From an uncultured Verrucomicrobiota bacterium (GTDB lineage: Bacteria; Verrucomicrobiota; Verrucomicrobiia; Limisphaerales; UBA9464), in contig CAIXUG010000056.1 of assembly GCA_903922605.1 (NCBI GenBank), positions 96,357 to 160,356 on the forward strand: DNA of 64,000 bases, written 5' to 3'. This document shows, in pieces, positions 34,214 to 42,548 of this stretch; within the stretch, counting starts at the first letter, position 1; the number at the start of each line of letters is the position of its first letter. The notes under the pieces are model-generated. The model worked only from the letters and a program-made list of their open reading frames with translations. It was not told where the DNA came from and ran no database searches. Position numbers and translations under genes: made by a program.

Positions 34214-36100
34214 ATGAAATTCCGCCTACTCCTCGTCACGCTGCTGAGCCTGCTGACCCTCCGGGCCGCCGTGCCGCCGCCCGCGCAGCTGTTCCCGCAG
34301 GACACCCTGGTGCTGGTCACGGTTCCGGATTGGAACGCGGCCAAGTCCACCTTCAACTCCGGCAGCTATGGCCAGTTCCTGAGCGATCCGGCGATGCGCC
34401 CATTCGTCGAAAAGCTCCAGACCGCCTTCAAGGAGCAGGTGCTCGGCGACTTAGAAAAGGAGCTGGGCATCAACCTGGCTGATTACGCGCCGCTGCTACA
34501 GGGGCAGGTGTCCATCGGAATCATACAGAATGGCTGGAACCCCAAGGAAAAGGGGACCGAGCCGGCTTTCGTGCTGGCGCTCGACACCAAGGACAAGGCG
34601 GATCAGTTAAAGACCCGCCTGGCCGAGGTGCGACAGAAGCTCACGGACGCCAAGAAACCCTTGAAGATCGAGAAGATCCGCGACCTGGAATTTGCCACGG
34701 TGGTCATTGACCGAAAGCAGCAAAAAGCGAAGGCCAAGGCGGCCAAGGGCCAGGCCGATGACAAAGACGCGGATGACGATGACGACGACGACGACAAGGA
34801 CACCGCCTCGGGGGACAAGGCGGCGAAGGTCAAAAAGACCGATGAGATCACCTTCGGCCAGGTGGATTCCGTGCTGCTGCTGGGCGATTCGACCAAGGCG
34901 CTGGAAAAATTCGTCGCCCGGCTCACTGGCGGCACGGTCCCGTCGATTGGCGAGACGGCTGACTATCAGGCCAGCGAGTCGGCGGCCAACTTCAACGAGG
35001 CGTACGCCTTTGGCTGGGTGAACTTCGGCCTGCTTTACGGGGCCATCGAGTCGGCGGCCGATCAGGCCAAACCGCAGGCGGCGGCGCTGGGCTTCGATCC
35101 GCGCAAGGCGCTCACCGCGCTCGGCCTCGACGGGCTGAAGGGCGTCGCGTTTTCGGCGCAGCAGTCGTCCGATGGCAATACCGGACGACTGGCGATCAGT
35201 GCGCCTGAGGCGAAGCGTGCCGGCCTGCTGAAGCTGCTGGCCTTCGACGCGAAGGATGCCGCTCCGCCCGCGTTTGTGCCGGCGGACGTCGTGAAGTTCC
35301 AACGCTGGCGGCTCAACGGCCAGCAGGTCTGGAACACGCTCGAGAGCACCCTCCAAAGCATCTCGCCGCAGATGGGCGGCTTCCTCCAGATGACCCTCGC
35401 GTCGCTGGGCAAGGACAAGGACCCGGGCTTTGATTTCAAGAAGACGTTCGTGGCCAACCTGGGCGACGACTTCATCAGCTACGAGCGCGCGCCGCAGGGC
35501 AAGACGCTGGCCGAGCTGTCCAACCCGCCCAGCATCACGCTGCTGGGCTCGGGCAACCCGGAGCAGCTCGCCGCCGGCCTGCGCGCCGCCGCCGGCCTGC
35601 TGCCGGCCGGGGGCGAGGAACCCAAGGAGCGCGAGTTCAACGGCAAGAAGATCTTCGGCGTGAAGTATCCGTCGCCCACCGATCCGAACCGGTTGCTGGA
35701 GGTCGCGACCAGTGGCGGCTTCGTGGCGCTGAGCGATCATCCGGCGATGTTGGAAGAGTTTCTCCGCAGTGCGGATGGTGGCGGCAAATCACTGAAGGAT
35801 CTGCCGTCGCTGACCGATTCCGCGCCGAAGGTGGGCGGCATGGGCACCGGCCTGCTGGGTTACGAGGACATGAAGGAATCCATGCGGGCCGTTTGGGAAG
35901 TGATGCGCCAGAGCGGTGGGCTGGACAAGGCGCTGCCGGGTGGAGATGCCAAGAGCACCAAGGATATGGCGAAGTGGGTGGACGTGACGCTGCTGCCGCC
36001 GTTTGAGCAGGTGGCGAAGTATTTCGGGCCGACGGTCTATGCCGGCGGCTGGGATCCGCGCGGCTTTTCGCTGAAGGCTTACAGCCCGGCGCCGAAGTAG
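34214..36100 (+). CDS. Exported protein with acidic insert, DUF3352-like
   Basis: 628 aa with a signal peptide (MKFRLLLVTLLSLLTLRAA). The opening LFPQDTLVLVTVPDWNAAK is typical of DUF3352-like exported proteins. At ~180-200 there is an acidic tract (DDKDADDDDDDDDKDTASGD) flanked by Lys/Ala-rich sequence, which breaks the otherwise regular alpha/beta pattern and may bind cations. No catalytic motif was recognised. It follows the protease gene on the same strand after 126 bp. The ATG at 34214 is chosen; the frame opens at 34109 but the extension lacks export features. Confidence 0.68.
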   Translation: MKFRLLLVTLLSLLTLRAAVPPPAQLFPQDTLVLVTVPDWNAAKSTFNSGSYGQFLSDPAMRPFVEKLQTAFKEQVLGDLEKELGINLADYAPLLQGQVSIGIIQNGWNPKEKGTEPAFVLALDTKDKADQLKTRLAEVRQKLTDAKKPLKIEKIRDLEFATVVIDRKQQKAKAKAAKGQADDKDADDDDDDDDKDTASGDKAAKVKKTDEITFGQVDSVLLLGDSTKALEKFVARLTGGTVPSIGETADYQASESAANFNEAYAFGWVNFGLLYGAIESAADQAKPQAAALGFDPRKALTALGLDGLKGVAFSAQQSSDGNTGRLAISAPEAKRAGLLKLLAFDAKDAAPPAFVPADVVKFQRWRLNGQQVWNTLESTLQSISPQMGGFLQMTLASLGKDKDPGFDFKKTFVANLGDDFISYERAPQGKTLAELSNPPSITLLGSGNPEQLAAGLRAAAGLLPAGGEEPKEREFNGKKIFGVKYPSPTDPNRLLEVATSGGFVALSDHPAMLEEFLRSADGGGKSLKDLPSLTDSAPKVGGMGTGLLGYEDMKESMRAVWEVMRQSGGLDKALPGGDAKSTKDMAKWVDVTLLPPFEQVAKYFGPTVYAGGWDPRGFSLKAYSPAPK

Positions 36101-36148
36101 GATATTCAGCCAGGGGACTTGCAAACGGACAGCCTCATCAGTCAGCCG

Positions 36149-36700
36149 ATGCAGCGGATTTTGGAATCCGAACTGCGCCTTGGTGAACTTGTTGTCTGGA
36201 GCCAGCAACCGCGTCTGGCCGCCATGGCGCTCAAGTCTCTGCCAAAATTTCTGTTCGGCGTTGGTGGCATTGCCTTCGGGATTTGGCTGGCCTCCTTGGC
36301 AGCCAATGGTTCCACCAGCTCATCCCGGCACGAAGATCCGGCGTTCTACCGTCTTCCAGTTGGCCTGTTTCTCCTTTTCGCCGTCATTCAGCTTCTTTCG
36401 GCGCTTTGGGCCTGCTGCCAGGCATTCAGGACGGTCTACGCCATCACCAACCAACGGGCGGTCCATATCGTCGTCCTGGGACCGCGGACGGTCTATTCCT
36501 TCGTTGGCCAGAACCTGATGAACATCCATCGGGTCGAAAACCGGAGTGGCAATGGGGACATTATCTTCCACCGGGAAGTGCGTGACGGACAGGGAGCACG
36601 CCGTGGTCTCTCCCACGAGGTTGGTTTCCTGGGCATCGCCCGGGTTCGCGAGGCGGAGGATGCCTTGTGGGTGCTGTTTCAAAAAACACGGACAGGCTGA
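36149..36700 (+). CDS. Bacterial PH-domain membrane protein (YdbS-like)
   Basis: About 183 aa (a TTG at 36119 could add 10 residues). Two TM helices (FLFGVGGIAFGIWLASLAA; LPVGLFLLFAVIQLLSALW) precede a bPH2-like domain: VYAITNQRAVHIVVLGPRTVYSF, then LMNIHRVENRSGNGDIIF and VGFLGIARVREAEDAL. This matches small PH-domain membrane proteins whose function is mostly unknown. Its stop is followed by a clear terminator. Confidence 0.72.
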   Translation: MQRILESELRLGELVVWSQQPRLAAMALKSLPKFLFGVGGIAFGIWLASLAANGSTSSSRHEDPAFYRLPVGLFLLFAVIQLLSALWACCQAFRTVYAITNQRAVHIVVLGPRTVYSFVGQNLMNIHRVENRSGNGDIIFHREVRDGQGARRGLSHEVGFLGIARVREAEDALWVLFQKTRTG

Positions 36701-36722
36701 TCAGGACTGCCCACGCTCCAAC

Positions 36723-36753
36723 AAAAAAGCCCCGGCGTTGGCCGGGGCTTTTT
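36723..36753. terminator. Bidirectional rho-independent terminator
   Basis: A perfect 9-bp stem AGCCCCGGC (36728-36736) / GCCGGGGCT (36741-36749) with a GTTG loop is preceded by an A-run and followed by TTTT, so it can terminate both the 36149 gene (+) and korB (-), whose stops lie 23-45 bp away. Confidence 0.9.
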
Positions 36754-36768
36754 GCGTTCACAACCGGA

Positions 36769-37725
36769 TCACTTCATCCGGTCGAAGTTCTTCTGGAGGA
36801 TCTGCCAGTCGGCCATCCCCTGCACCTTGGCGCGGTGGTCGGCGATGATCTTGGCCTCGTTGGCGTTTTTCGTGGGCCGGTTCGCCTTGTAGAAGATGCC
36901 GAACTGGCCCGGCCACGCAACGTCGGCCAGCTTGTAGGCGGCGTACTCGTCCGTGACGTCGTGCTCCTTCGCGATCTCGTTGAACACGCCGCCCTTGCGG
37001 GGGATTGCGCCGTCAAACGCGCCGGGGAAGAACTCGACGCATTCGCTCAGGCACTGGATGAAGCTGAAGCCGTCGTGATCCATGGCCGCCTCCATCATCG
37101 CGAGGACGTGGTTGGGACTCATGGCTGAGGTGCGGGCCACGAAGGTTGCACCGGCGGCGATGGCCTGCTTCACGGGGTTGATGGGCCGGTCGGTCGAACC
37201 CCAGGCGTCCGTCTTCGACTTGTAGCCCAGGGGCGACGTCGGCGAGGTCTGGTTCTTGGTCAGGCCGTACACCTGGTTGTCCATGACCACGTAGGTCAGC
37301 TTGATGTTCTTGCGGGCGGTGTGGGTGAAATGGTTGCCGCCGATGGAGAAGGCGTCACCGTCACCGCCGAAGACGAACACGTGCAGGTCGGGGCGGGAGA
37401 TGCTCACGCCGCTGGCGTAGGGCAGCGCCCGGCCGTGGATGAAGTGCGCGCCGTGGCCCTGCACGAAGTAGGGGAAGCGGCTGGAGCAGCCGATGCCCGC
37501 GACGGTGGTGATCTTCTCGTGCCACAGCTTGCGGCGCTCGATCAGCTTGAAGTAGAGCGCGAGGACCGAGAAGTCACCGCAGCCGGGGCACCAGGTCGGG
37601 TGGTCGGCGGAGGTCTCCTTCTTGGTCAGCGGCTTGCGGTCGCTGTCAAGGAGCGGGGTGACCGGCGTGAGGTTGAGGTTGCCCGTGCGGGGCAGGGTGG
37701 CGAAAGGAAAGGCGTTCGAGCTCAT
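36769..37725 (-). CDS. korB: 2-oxoglutarate:ferredoxin oxidoreductase, beta subunit
   Basis: 318-aa TPP-binding subunit. The motif HPTWCPGCGDFSVL near 42-55 is diagnostic of the 2-oxoacid:ferredoxin oxidoreductase beta subunit, followed by GIGCSSRFPYF, FGGDGDAFSIGGNH (TPP/Mg site) and NQVYGLTKNQTSPTSP. Works with KorA to convert 2-oxoglutarate + CoA to succinyl-CoA with ferredoxin as electron acceptor (or the reverse in reductive metabolism). It starts 35 bp after korA. Pyruvate:ferredoxin oxidoreductase of two-subunit type is an alternative but less likely. Confidence 0.88.
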   Translation of the reverse strand: MSSNAFPFATLPRTGNLNLTPVTPLLDSDRKPLTKKETSADHPTWCPGCGDFSVLALYFKLIERRKLWHEKITTVAGIGCSSRFPYFVQGHGAHFIHGRALPYASGVSISRPDLHVFVFGGDGDAFSIGGNHFTHTARKNIKLTYVVMDNQVYGLTKNQTSPTSPLGYKSKTDAWGSTDRPINPVKQAIAAGATFVARTSAMSPNHVLAMMEAAMDHDGFSFIQCLSECVEFFPGAFDGAIPRKGGVFNEIAKEHDVTDEYAAYKLADVAWPGQFGIFYKANRPTKNANEAKIIADHRAKVQGMADWQILQKNFDRMK

Positions 37726-37760
37726 GTGTTAGTCGGGAGGACTGGTGGTTAAAGTGGTGT

Positions 37761-39572
37761 TTACTTGGTGCTGGCGAGCGCCCGGGCGCGGTCGAGGATC
37801 TCCTTCACCTTCCAGGTGAGGCCATCCACCTTGTTGATGCCCTGAATCTTGGGATCGGTGAAGCGGGCGCGCAACACGGAGGCGAGCTGGCCGTAGCCGT
37901 AGAGCCCCTCGTCGTTCAGCTCGACCACGAAGACGTGGTGGAAGCCCTTGAAAATCTTTTCCAAGCCGTTCGGCAAGGGGTTGATGTGCTTGAGGTTGAT
38001 CGCGGAGATCGCGTCACCGACCGCGCGGGCGCGGTCTACGGCCTCGCGGATGGGGCCTTCCGAGCTGCCCCAGCCGACGAGCAGGATGTGCCCCTCGTCG
38101 GGCCCGTAGGTTTTGGGCGTCGGCAGCTCCCACGCGAGCCGGCGCAGCTTGTTGCGGCGCTTGGCGATCATGGAAAGGTGAACCTTCGGCGAACCGGTCG
38201 GGTGGCCCATTTCGTCGTGTTCCAAGCCGGTGACGACCGGATACTTGCCGCTGGCGACCCGGGTGCCGGGCGCGATATGGCGGGTCACTCCGTCCGGCGC
38301 GTTCAGGTCGTAGGGCTTATGGTCGGCGACGGGGGTGAAGTCCGGAGAGATGTCCTGGCAGACCTGCTCCAGCTTCGGCTCGGGGAACGCCTCGATGCGG
38401 GTGGCGATGCCCTGGTCGCTGAGAATGATCACCGGCGTGCTGTACTTGCGGGCGATGTTCACCGCCTCGATGGCGGTGTAGAAGCAGTCCTCGACGCCGC
38501 TCGGGGCAATAACGACGCGCGGGCTGTCGCCGTGGCCGCCGAAGGTCGCGATGTTCAGGTCGGACTGTTCGACGTTCGTGGGCATGCCGGTCGAGGGGCC
38601 GCCGCGCTGCACGTCCACCACGATGAGCGGCATTTCGGCCATCGAGGCCCAGCCGATCGCCTCGGACTTGAGCGAGATGCCCGGGCCGGAGGAACCGGTC
38701 ACCGCCACACGGCCACCCCAGCTGGCGCCGATCGCCATGGACACGGAGGCGATCTCGTCCTCGCACTGGATGAAGCTGCCGCCGTACTTGGGCAACTCCT
38801 TGCGGAGCAGCTCCATGATGTCGGACCACGGGGTGATCGGGTAACCGGCACCGAAACGGACGCCGGCGGCGATCAGGCCGTAGGCGAGGGCCTCGTTGCC
38901 GTTCATGACGACCTGGTGGCCGCCCTTGTCCGCACCGGCGTAGAACTGGTAGCTCTTGAGCAGGTTTTCCAGGCTGTGGTTGTAGCCGGCGTCAAAGCAG
39001 GCGTTGGCGTTGTTCAGCACGGAGGCGTCCTTGCCGCCGAAGCGCTCGGAGAACAGCTTCTTCAGCTTGGCCACATCGAGGTCGTAAATCTTGGCGAGCA
39101 GGCCGAGCGAATAGATGTTCTTGCCCTTGTCGCGGCCGGTGCCGCCGATGGCCTCGACGGTGAGGCTGGAAATGTTCACGCCGACGTGGCGGTAGTTTTC
39201 CTGCCATTCGGGCCTGGGAGTCACGTGGTCCGCGTCGTAGAGGACGATGCCGCCGAGCTTCAGCGACTTGATGTGGTCCTCGTAGCTGTGCTGGTAGAAG
39301 CACAGGAGCATGTCCGCCTCGTCGCCGGCCGAGAGCACTTCGCCCGAGCCGACCCGGACCTGGAAGATGGAAGGGCCGCCGGAAATGGTGGACGGAATGG
39401 TCATGAAGGTCATGACCTCCTGCTCGCTCCGGCCGGCCAGCCGGGCGAGGAAGCCGCCGATGGCCTGGATGCCGTCCTGCGAGTTTCCGGCGATACGGAT
39501 GGTCGCCTCGTTGATCTTGGTGACTCTGGATTGGCCACCGGGCTGGGCCGGGGCCTCTGCTGCTGCGCTCAT
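37761..39572 (-). CDS. korA: 2-oxoglutarate:ferredoxin oxidoreductase, gamma-alpha fusion subunit
   Basis: 603 aa. The N-terminal ~190 residues are the gamma domain (IRIAGNSQDGIQAIGGFL; FMTIPSTISGGPSIFQVR). The alpha part follows with GYPITPWSDIMELL, IGASWGGRVAVTGSSGPG and VDVQRGGPSTGMPT, and ends in a CoA/ligase-like domain III (HILLVGWGSSEGP). The fused two-subunit form lacking separate ferredoxin-like subunits is usual for many aerobic and microaerobic bacteria. ATG at 39572. A promoter candidate lies about 85-115 bp upstream. Confidence 0.88.
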   Translation of the reverse strand: MSAAAEAPAQPGGQSRVTKINEATIRIAGNSQDGIQAIGGFLARLAGRSEQEVMTFMTIPSTISGGPSIFQVRVGSGEVLSAGDEADMLLCFYQHSYEDHIKSLKLGGIVLYDADHVTPRPEWQENYRHVGVNISSLTVEAIGGTGRDKGKNIYSLGLLAKIYDLDVAKLKKLFSERFGGKDASVLNNANACFDAGYNHSLENLLKSYQFYAGADKGGHQVVMNGNEALAYGLIAAGVRFGAGYPITPWSDIMELLRKELPKYGGSFIQCEDEIASVSMAIGASWGGRVAVTGSSGPGISLKSEAIGWASMAEMPLIVVDVQRGGPSTGMPTNVEQSDLNIATFGGHGDSPRVVIAPSGVEDCFYTAIEAVNIARKYSTPVIILSDQGIATRIEAFPEPKLEQVCQDISPDFTPVADHKPYDLNAPDGVTRHIAPGTRVASGKYPVVTGLEHDEMGHPTGSPKVHLSMIAKRRNKLRRLAWELPTPKTYGPDEGHILLVGWGSSEGPIREAVDRARAVGDAISAINLKHINPLPNGLEKIFKGFHHVFVVELNDEGLYGYGQLASVLRARFTDPKIQGINKVDGLTWKVKEILDRARALASTK

Positions 39573-39886
39573 GTAAAAATGTCTTTGCTGCGTAAAGTTG
39601 CCGATGCCAGGCCGGATTAGCTCCAGCTCGGGTCAAGCGGCGGTTCGTTCAATTAGCATCTTAATGGGGTGCGAAGGAGCGTCAAGCAGTCGGACCGATC
39701 AAAGTGGCTTAAGTAATGCGCGACTTGCATAAGTTGGTCCGCTCATTGTTTTTCCGAACCCGGCGAATGGCAGTCGCCGGAAGTGCCTGAATCCCAATTG
39801 GATTCCGAACGTCAGGCCCGGTTTTGACGGCCGAAAACCGGTCTGCCAAGGTGACGTCCGGCACCGGATGGGTTACTCTCGCGGAC
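39573..39886. other. Intergenic region upstream of korA and a lipoprotein
   Basis: 314 bp. It holds the korA promoter candidate at 39658-39685. Nothing else clear is seen; TTGACGGCCGAAAACCGG near 39827 is a weak inverted repeat. Confidence 0.5.
39658..39685 (-). promoter_or_regulatory. Sigma-70-like promoter for korAB
   Basis: On the minus strand a -35 TTGACG (39685-39680) is separated by 16 bp from a -10 TAAGAT (39663-39658); 5/6 and 4/6 consensus matches. The predicted transcription start near 39651 gives a ~80-nt leader before the korA ATG. Confidence 0.5.
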
Positions 39887-40366
39887 ATGCTCAGGTGGAA
39901 AATGATCGGCGGTACTGCTGCACTCGCCCTGCTTGCCGGCTGCGAGTCGTTCAACGGCCCCAGCCTCGACTATACCGCGCCGCGGGTGACCGGACGGGTG
40001 GTGGATGACGCGTCGGGGCAGCCAGTTACCTACGCCCAGGTGGGGCGGCGGCTGTGGACGTGGCGCAAGGGTACGGGCGAGTTTCTGAAGGGCGGCGAGG
40101 AGATGGTTTTACGGCAGGATTACGTCCGGACCGGGGCCGACGGGTCGTTCGTGCTGCCGAGCAAACAGGTGGCCCTGCTATTCTCGTGGGGTGAGGTTCC
40201 GCTGAACCTGCAACTGACCGTGCAGCACGGCGGCTATGTGGCCTGGCGGACGAATTTCCCGACCCCGGCGCTCGACACCAACTCATCCACGCTCGAACTC
40301 AACGCCGGCGAAATAAGGCTGAAAACTGCGAACAGTGAACGGCGAACAGCGCACGATGGGCAGTAG
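39887..40366 (+). CDS. Lipoprotein with carboxypeptidase-regulatory-like fold, tail built of repeat
   Basis: About 159 aa. The signal ends in a lipobox LLAGC (MIGGTAALALLAGC), so it is probably a lipoprotein. The body has a CarboxypepD-reg-like pattern: VTGRVVDDASGQPVTYAQV, RTGADGSFVLPS and LQLTVQHGGYVAW. ATG 39887 or 39902 are both possible; AGGTGG precedes the latter closely. The last 15 residues (TANSERRTAHDGQ) are encoded by GCGAACAG words that continue past the stop, so the C-terminus seems extended by repeat. Function unknown. Confidence 0.6.
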   Translation: MLRWKMIGGTAALALLAGCESFNGPSLDYTAPRVTGRVVDDASGQPVTYAQVGRRLWTWRKGTGEFLKGGEEMVLRQDYVRTGADGSFVLPSKQVALLFSWGEVPLNLQLTVQHGGYVAWRTNFPTPALDTNSSTLELNAGEIRLKTANSERRTAHDGQ

Positions 40367-40467
40367 GGGGAGGTTTCGGCATCCTGTGGCCCACAAAAGG
40401 CCTCCCTGCCTTCGCTGCCTCGGAGTCTTTGCTGCACGCCGTTCCCTGTTCGCCGTTCGCCGTTTCC
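40328..40467. repeat. Inverted short-word arrays between convergent genes
   Basis: GCGAACAGTGAACGGCGAAC (40328-40348 area) faces CTGTTCGCCGTTCGCCGTTTC (40447-40467), inverted relatives across about 100 bp. The right arm ends directly at the stop codon of the NYN gene and the left arm lies in the lipoprotein's C-terminal codons. Confidence 0.65.
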
Positions 40468-40468
40468 A

Positions 40469-41338
40469 TCATTCGAGCAACCGCACCATGTAGCCGCCGG
40501 ATTTTTCGTCGGCGTCCAGCTTGATGAGGTTGCGCTTCTGCGCCTCCAGCAGCAGGTCGTTGAACGAGCGGAAGCCGTAGGCGCGCTCGTTGAAGCCGGG
40601 GTTCCGGCGCTTGATGGTCTGCTTGATCATCGAGCCCCAGATCGGGTCGTTGCCCTCGCGGGCTTCCATGAGCGCCTCCAGCGTCACGATCACGATTTCC
40701 AGCGCGTCAATGAGCGGCGGGCCCTTCGGTTCGTCCGGGGCGGACTTCTCGGTTTTGTCCGCAATTTTGTCCGCCTTGTCGGTCTTGTCCGGTTTCTCGG
40801 AACGCGGGGAAGGGGGGGCGCTGCTCGGGGCGCTGCTGCGGGGGCGCATCTTCGACGGCTCCCGGCGCACGAGGTCATCATAGTAGAGGAACTCGTCGCA
40901 GTTGTTCAGGAACAGGTCGGAGGTCGAGTTCTTCACGCCCACGCCGATCACCGTCTTGGCGTTCTCGCGGAGCTTGCTCACCAGCGGCGAGAAGTCGGAG
41001 TCACCGCTGATGATGACAAAGGTGTCCACATGCCCCTTCGTGTAGCACAGGTCCAGCGCGTCCACGACCATGCGGATGTCGGCGGAGTTCTTGCCGGACT
41101 GGCGGACGTGCGGGATCTCGATCATCTCGAAGGCCGCCTCGTGCAGGCCGCGCTTGAAGTCCTTGTAGCGGTCAAAGTCGCAGTAGGCCTTCTTCACCAC
41201 GATGTGGCCCTTGAGCAGCAGGCGTTCGAGCACTTTCTGGATGTTGAACAGGGGGAAGTGCGCGTCGCGCGCGCCGAGGGCGATGTTTTCCAGATCCAGG
41301 TAGACCGCCATCGTGGCGTCGGGACTTTGGGTGCTCAT
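40469..41338 (-). CDS. NYN-domain (PIN-like) protein with C-terminal LOTUS-like domain
   Basis: 289 aa from ATG 41338 (a GTG at 41347 is possible). Residues ~10-160 are an NYN/DUF88 nuclease-like domain, with acidic residues in VYLDLENIA, NSADIRMVVDALDL and FVIISGDSDFSPLV in the places used for metal binding. A charged linker (RSEKPDKTDKADKIADK) leads to a ~85-residue OST-HTH/LOTUS-like domain (IWGSMIKQTIKRRNPGFNER, FRSFNDLLLEAQKRNLI). This pairing suggests a structure-specific RNase that binds RNA through the LOTUS-like domain. No toxin-antitoxin partner is adjacent. Confidence 0.83.
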   Translation of the reverse strand: MSTQSPDATMAVYLDLENIALGARDAHFPLFNIQKVLERLLLKGHIVVKKAYCDFDRYKDFKRGLHEAAFEMIEIPHVRQSGKNSADIRMVVDALDLCYTKGHVDTFVIISGDSDFSPLVSKLRENAKTVIGVGVKNSTSDLFLNNCDEFLYYDDLVRREPSKMRPRSSAPSSAPPSPRSEKPDKTDKADKIADKTEKSAPDEPKGPPLIDALEIVIVTLEALMEAREGNDPIWGSMIKQTIKRRNPGFNERAYGFRSFNDLLLEAQKRNLIKLDADEKSGGYMVRLLE

Positions 41339-41829
41339 TTCGGTCACAGCTTAGCCAGCTGATTCGCAGTGGACAGCGTAAAGGGGAGCAAAAAGGACGG
41401 GCGTTATCACTTCATCGTGGGACATCTCGCCTGCTTGCCATCTTCAGAAGCGGGCGGACGGTAATGTGGTGGTGACGAAGTCGCGAAGCGTCTTGGACTG
41501 CGCGAGTCCTCTCGCGCTTTCGGCAGCCGGACCAGTCGCCGAAGGGCTGAACCACACCTCCGCTCGACGGCAGCCCTGACCAAAGCGGCAGAGGGCAGCC
41601 GCAGTTCAAGACCTCCCGGACTTCGTGGCGCGGGCATGCGCATTTCGACGCTGCTGAAGGGCAGGTATTTCACGGAAATGTCGGCTGCCGAGCCTTCCGC
41701 AAACTTCGATGGGGGCTCGATCAGGAGAGAGGGTGCCGTTACTCGATATTGAGCCGCCAAAAAATCAGAGCCGAAAAACGATACTTTTGCGCTTCCATAT
41801 AGGAGGGGCAGGGCTATTCCTCGCGTTCC
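41339..41829. other. Gene-free stretch with palindrome copy D and possible remnant
   Basis: 491 bp between divergent genes. Palindrome copy D lies at 41474-41636. On the minus strand 41632-41760 could encode about 43 residues with normal-looking composition (QYRVTAPSLLIEPPSKF..., KYLPFSSVEMRMP), which then run into copy D; this may be the head of a gene interrupted by the repeat. No other gene is seen. Confidence 0.45.
41474..41636 (+). repeat. Large imperfect palindrome, copy D
   Basis: Left GACGAAGTCGCGAAGCGTCT, TGGACTGCGCGAGTCC and CTCGCGCTTTCGG; right GACCAAAGCGGCAGAGG, CGCAGTTCAAGACC and CGGACTTCG. The core GGGCTGAACCACACC corresponds to GGGCTGAAGCATGAC of copy B, in the same orientation. 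It lies in a divergent gap. Confidence 0.72.
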
Positions 41830-42513
41830 ATGACACCGTATTTGCTAAAGTCGGTTCTACCTGCCTGGCACTTTGACCCGGCTACGCCTCGCCAAATAAA
41901 GTTGATCCGATTTTTTGGAGTCCAAATCAGTCCGCCACTCACCAAGGGCGTTTGCTCCGGCATCATCGGACGACTTTTTTCCGACCCCGCTAACAAACAT
42001 CTGTGGGCTGCTTACGTTTTCTCAACCGGAGACGAGGACGAGAGCGTGACCGAACTTCAGCCGCATGACCGCGCTGCTCTTGTAAGCGTAAGAATTCCAG
42101 AAGATTGGCACCCGAAACGAACTCCTGATCAGCCATCAGCTGCCCGCAAGGCCGCTGACCAAATGGTTGCTGATATTCTCAAGGACGGCTCTCCGTTCGA
42201 CGACCCGCTGCCAGTTTTTACCATTAGCCGGACTGCCTTCTGCTTCAGCGGTGAGTTCGAGTTCGGCACCCGTAAAGAATGTCAGGCTGCTGTTACCACT
42301 CGTGGGGGCACGCTCACGGATAGCATCAACCGTAAGACTCAAGTGCTCGTCATTGGCAATGATCCCAATCCGAACTGGGCGCATGGCAACTACGGCAACA
42401 AGATTGCGGAGGCCATGATTCTCCGGCTTCAACTAGGCAAGCTAGTTATCATTCCAGAGCTCTACTGGCGCGAACTTCTCGCTGAGTCACCTGGAGGGGT
42501 TTCACCCGGCTAA
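41830..42513 (+). CDS. BRCT-domain protein
   Basis: 227 aa. The C-terminal ~85 residues match a BRCT domain (FCFSGEFEFGTRKECQAAV, TRGGTLTDSINRKTQVLVIG, GKLVIIPELYW). The N-terminal ~60 residues contain ATPRQIKLIRFFGVQ and LTKGVCSGIIGRL, a small helical motif found beside BRCT domains in stand-alone bacterial proteins. GC is lower than in neighbouring genes, suggesting transfer. No ligase domain is present, so it is not LigA. A role in binding DNA ends or other proteins is inferred. Confidence 0.75.
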   Translation: MTPYLLKSVLPAWHFDPATPRQIKLIRFFGVQISPPLTKGVCSGIIGRLFSDPANKHLWAAYVFSTGDEDESVTELQPHDRAALVSVRIPEDWHPKRTPDQPSAARKAADQMVADILKDGSPFDDPLPVFTISRTAFCFSGEFEFGTRKECQAAVTTRGGTLTDSINRKTQVLVIGNDPNPNWAHGNYGNKIAEAMILRLQLGKLVIIPELYWRELLAESPGGVSPG

Positions 42514-42548
42514 ACTGTAATTCACTGCAGCAAAAGCCGCTCCTTCGC

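Noticed and set aside
37935..39620. 561-codon plus-strand frame opposite korA
   Set aside because: Same reason: antisense shadow of a well-supported gene.
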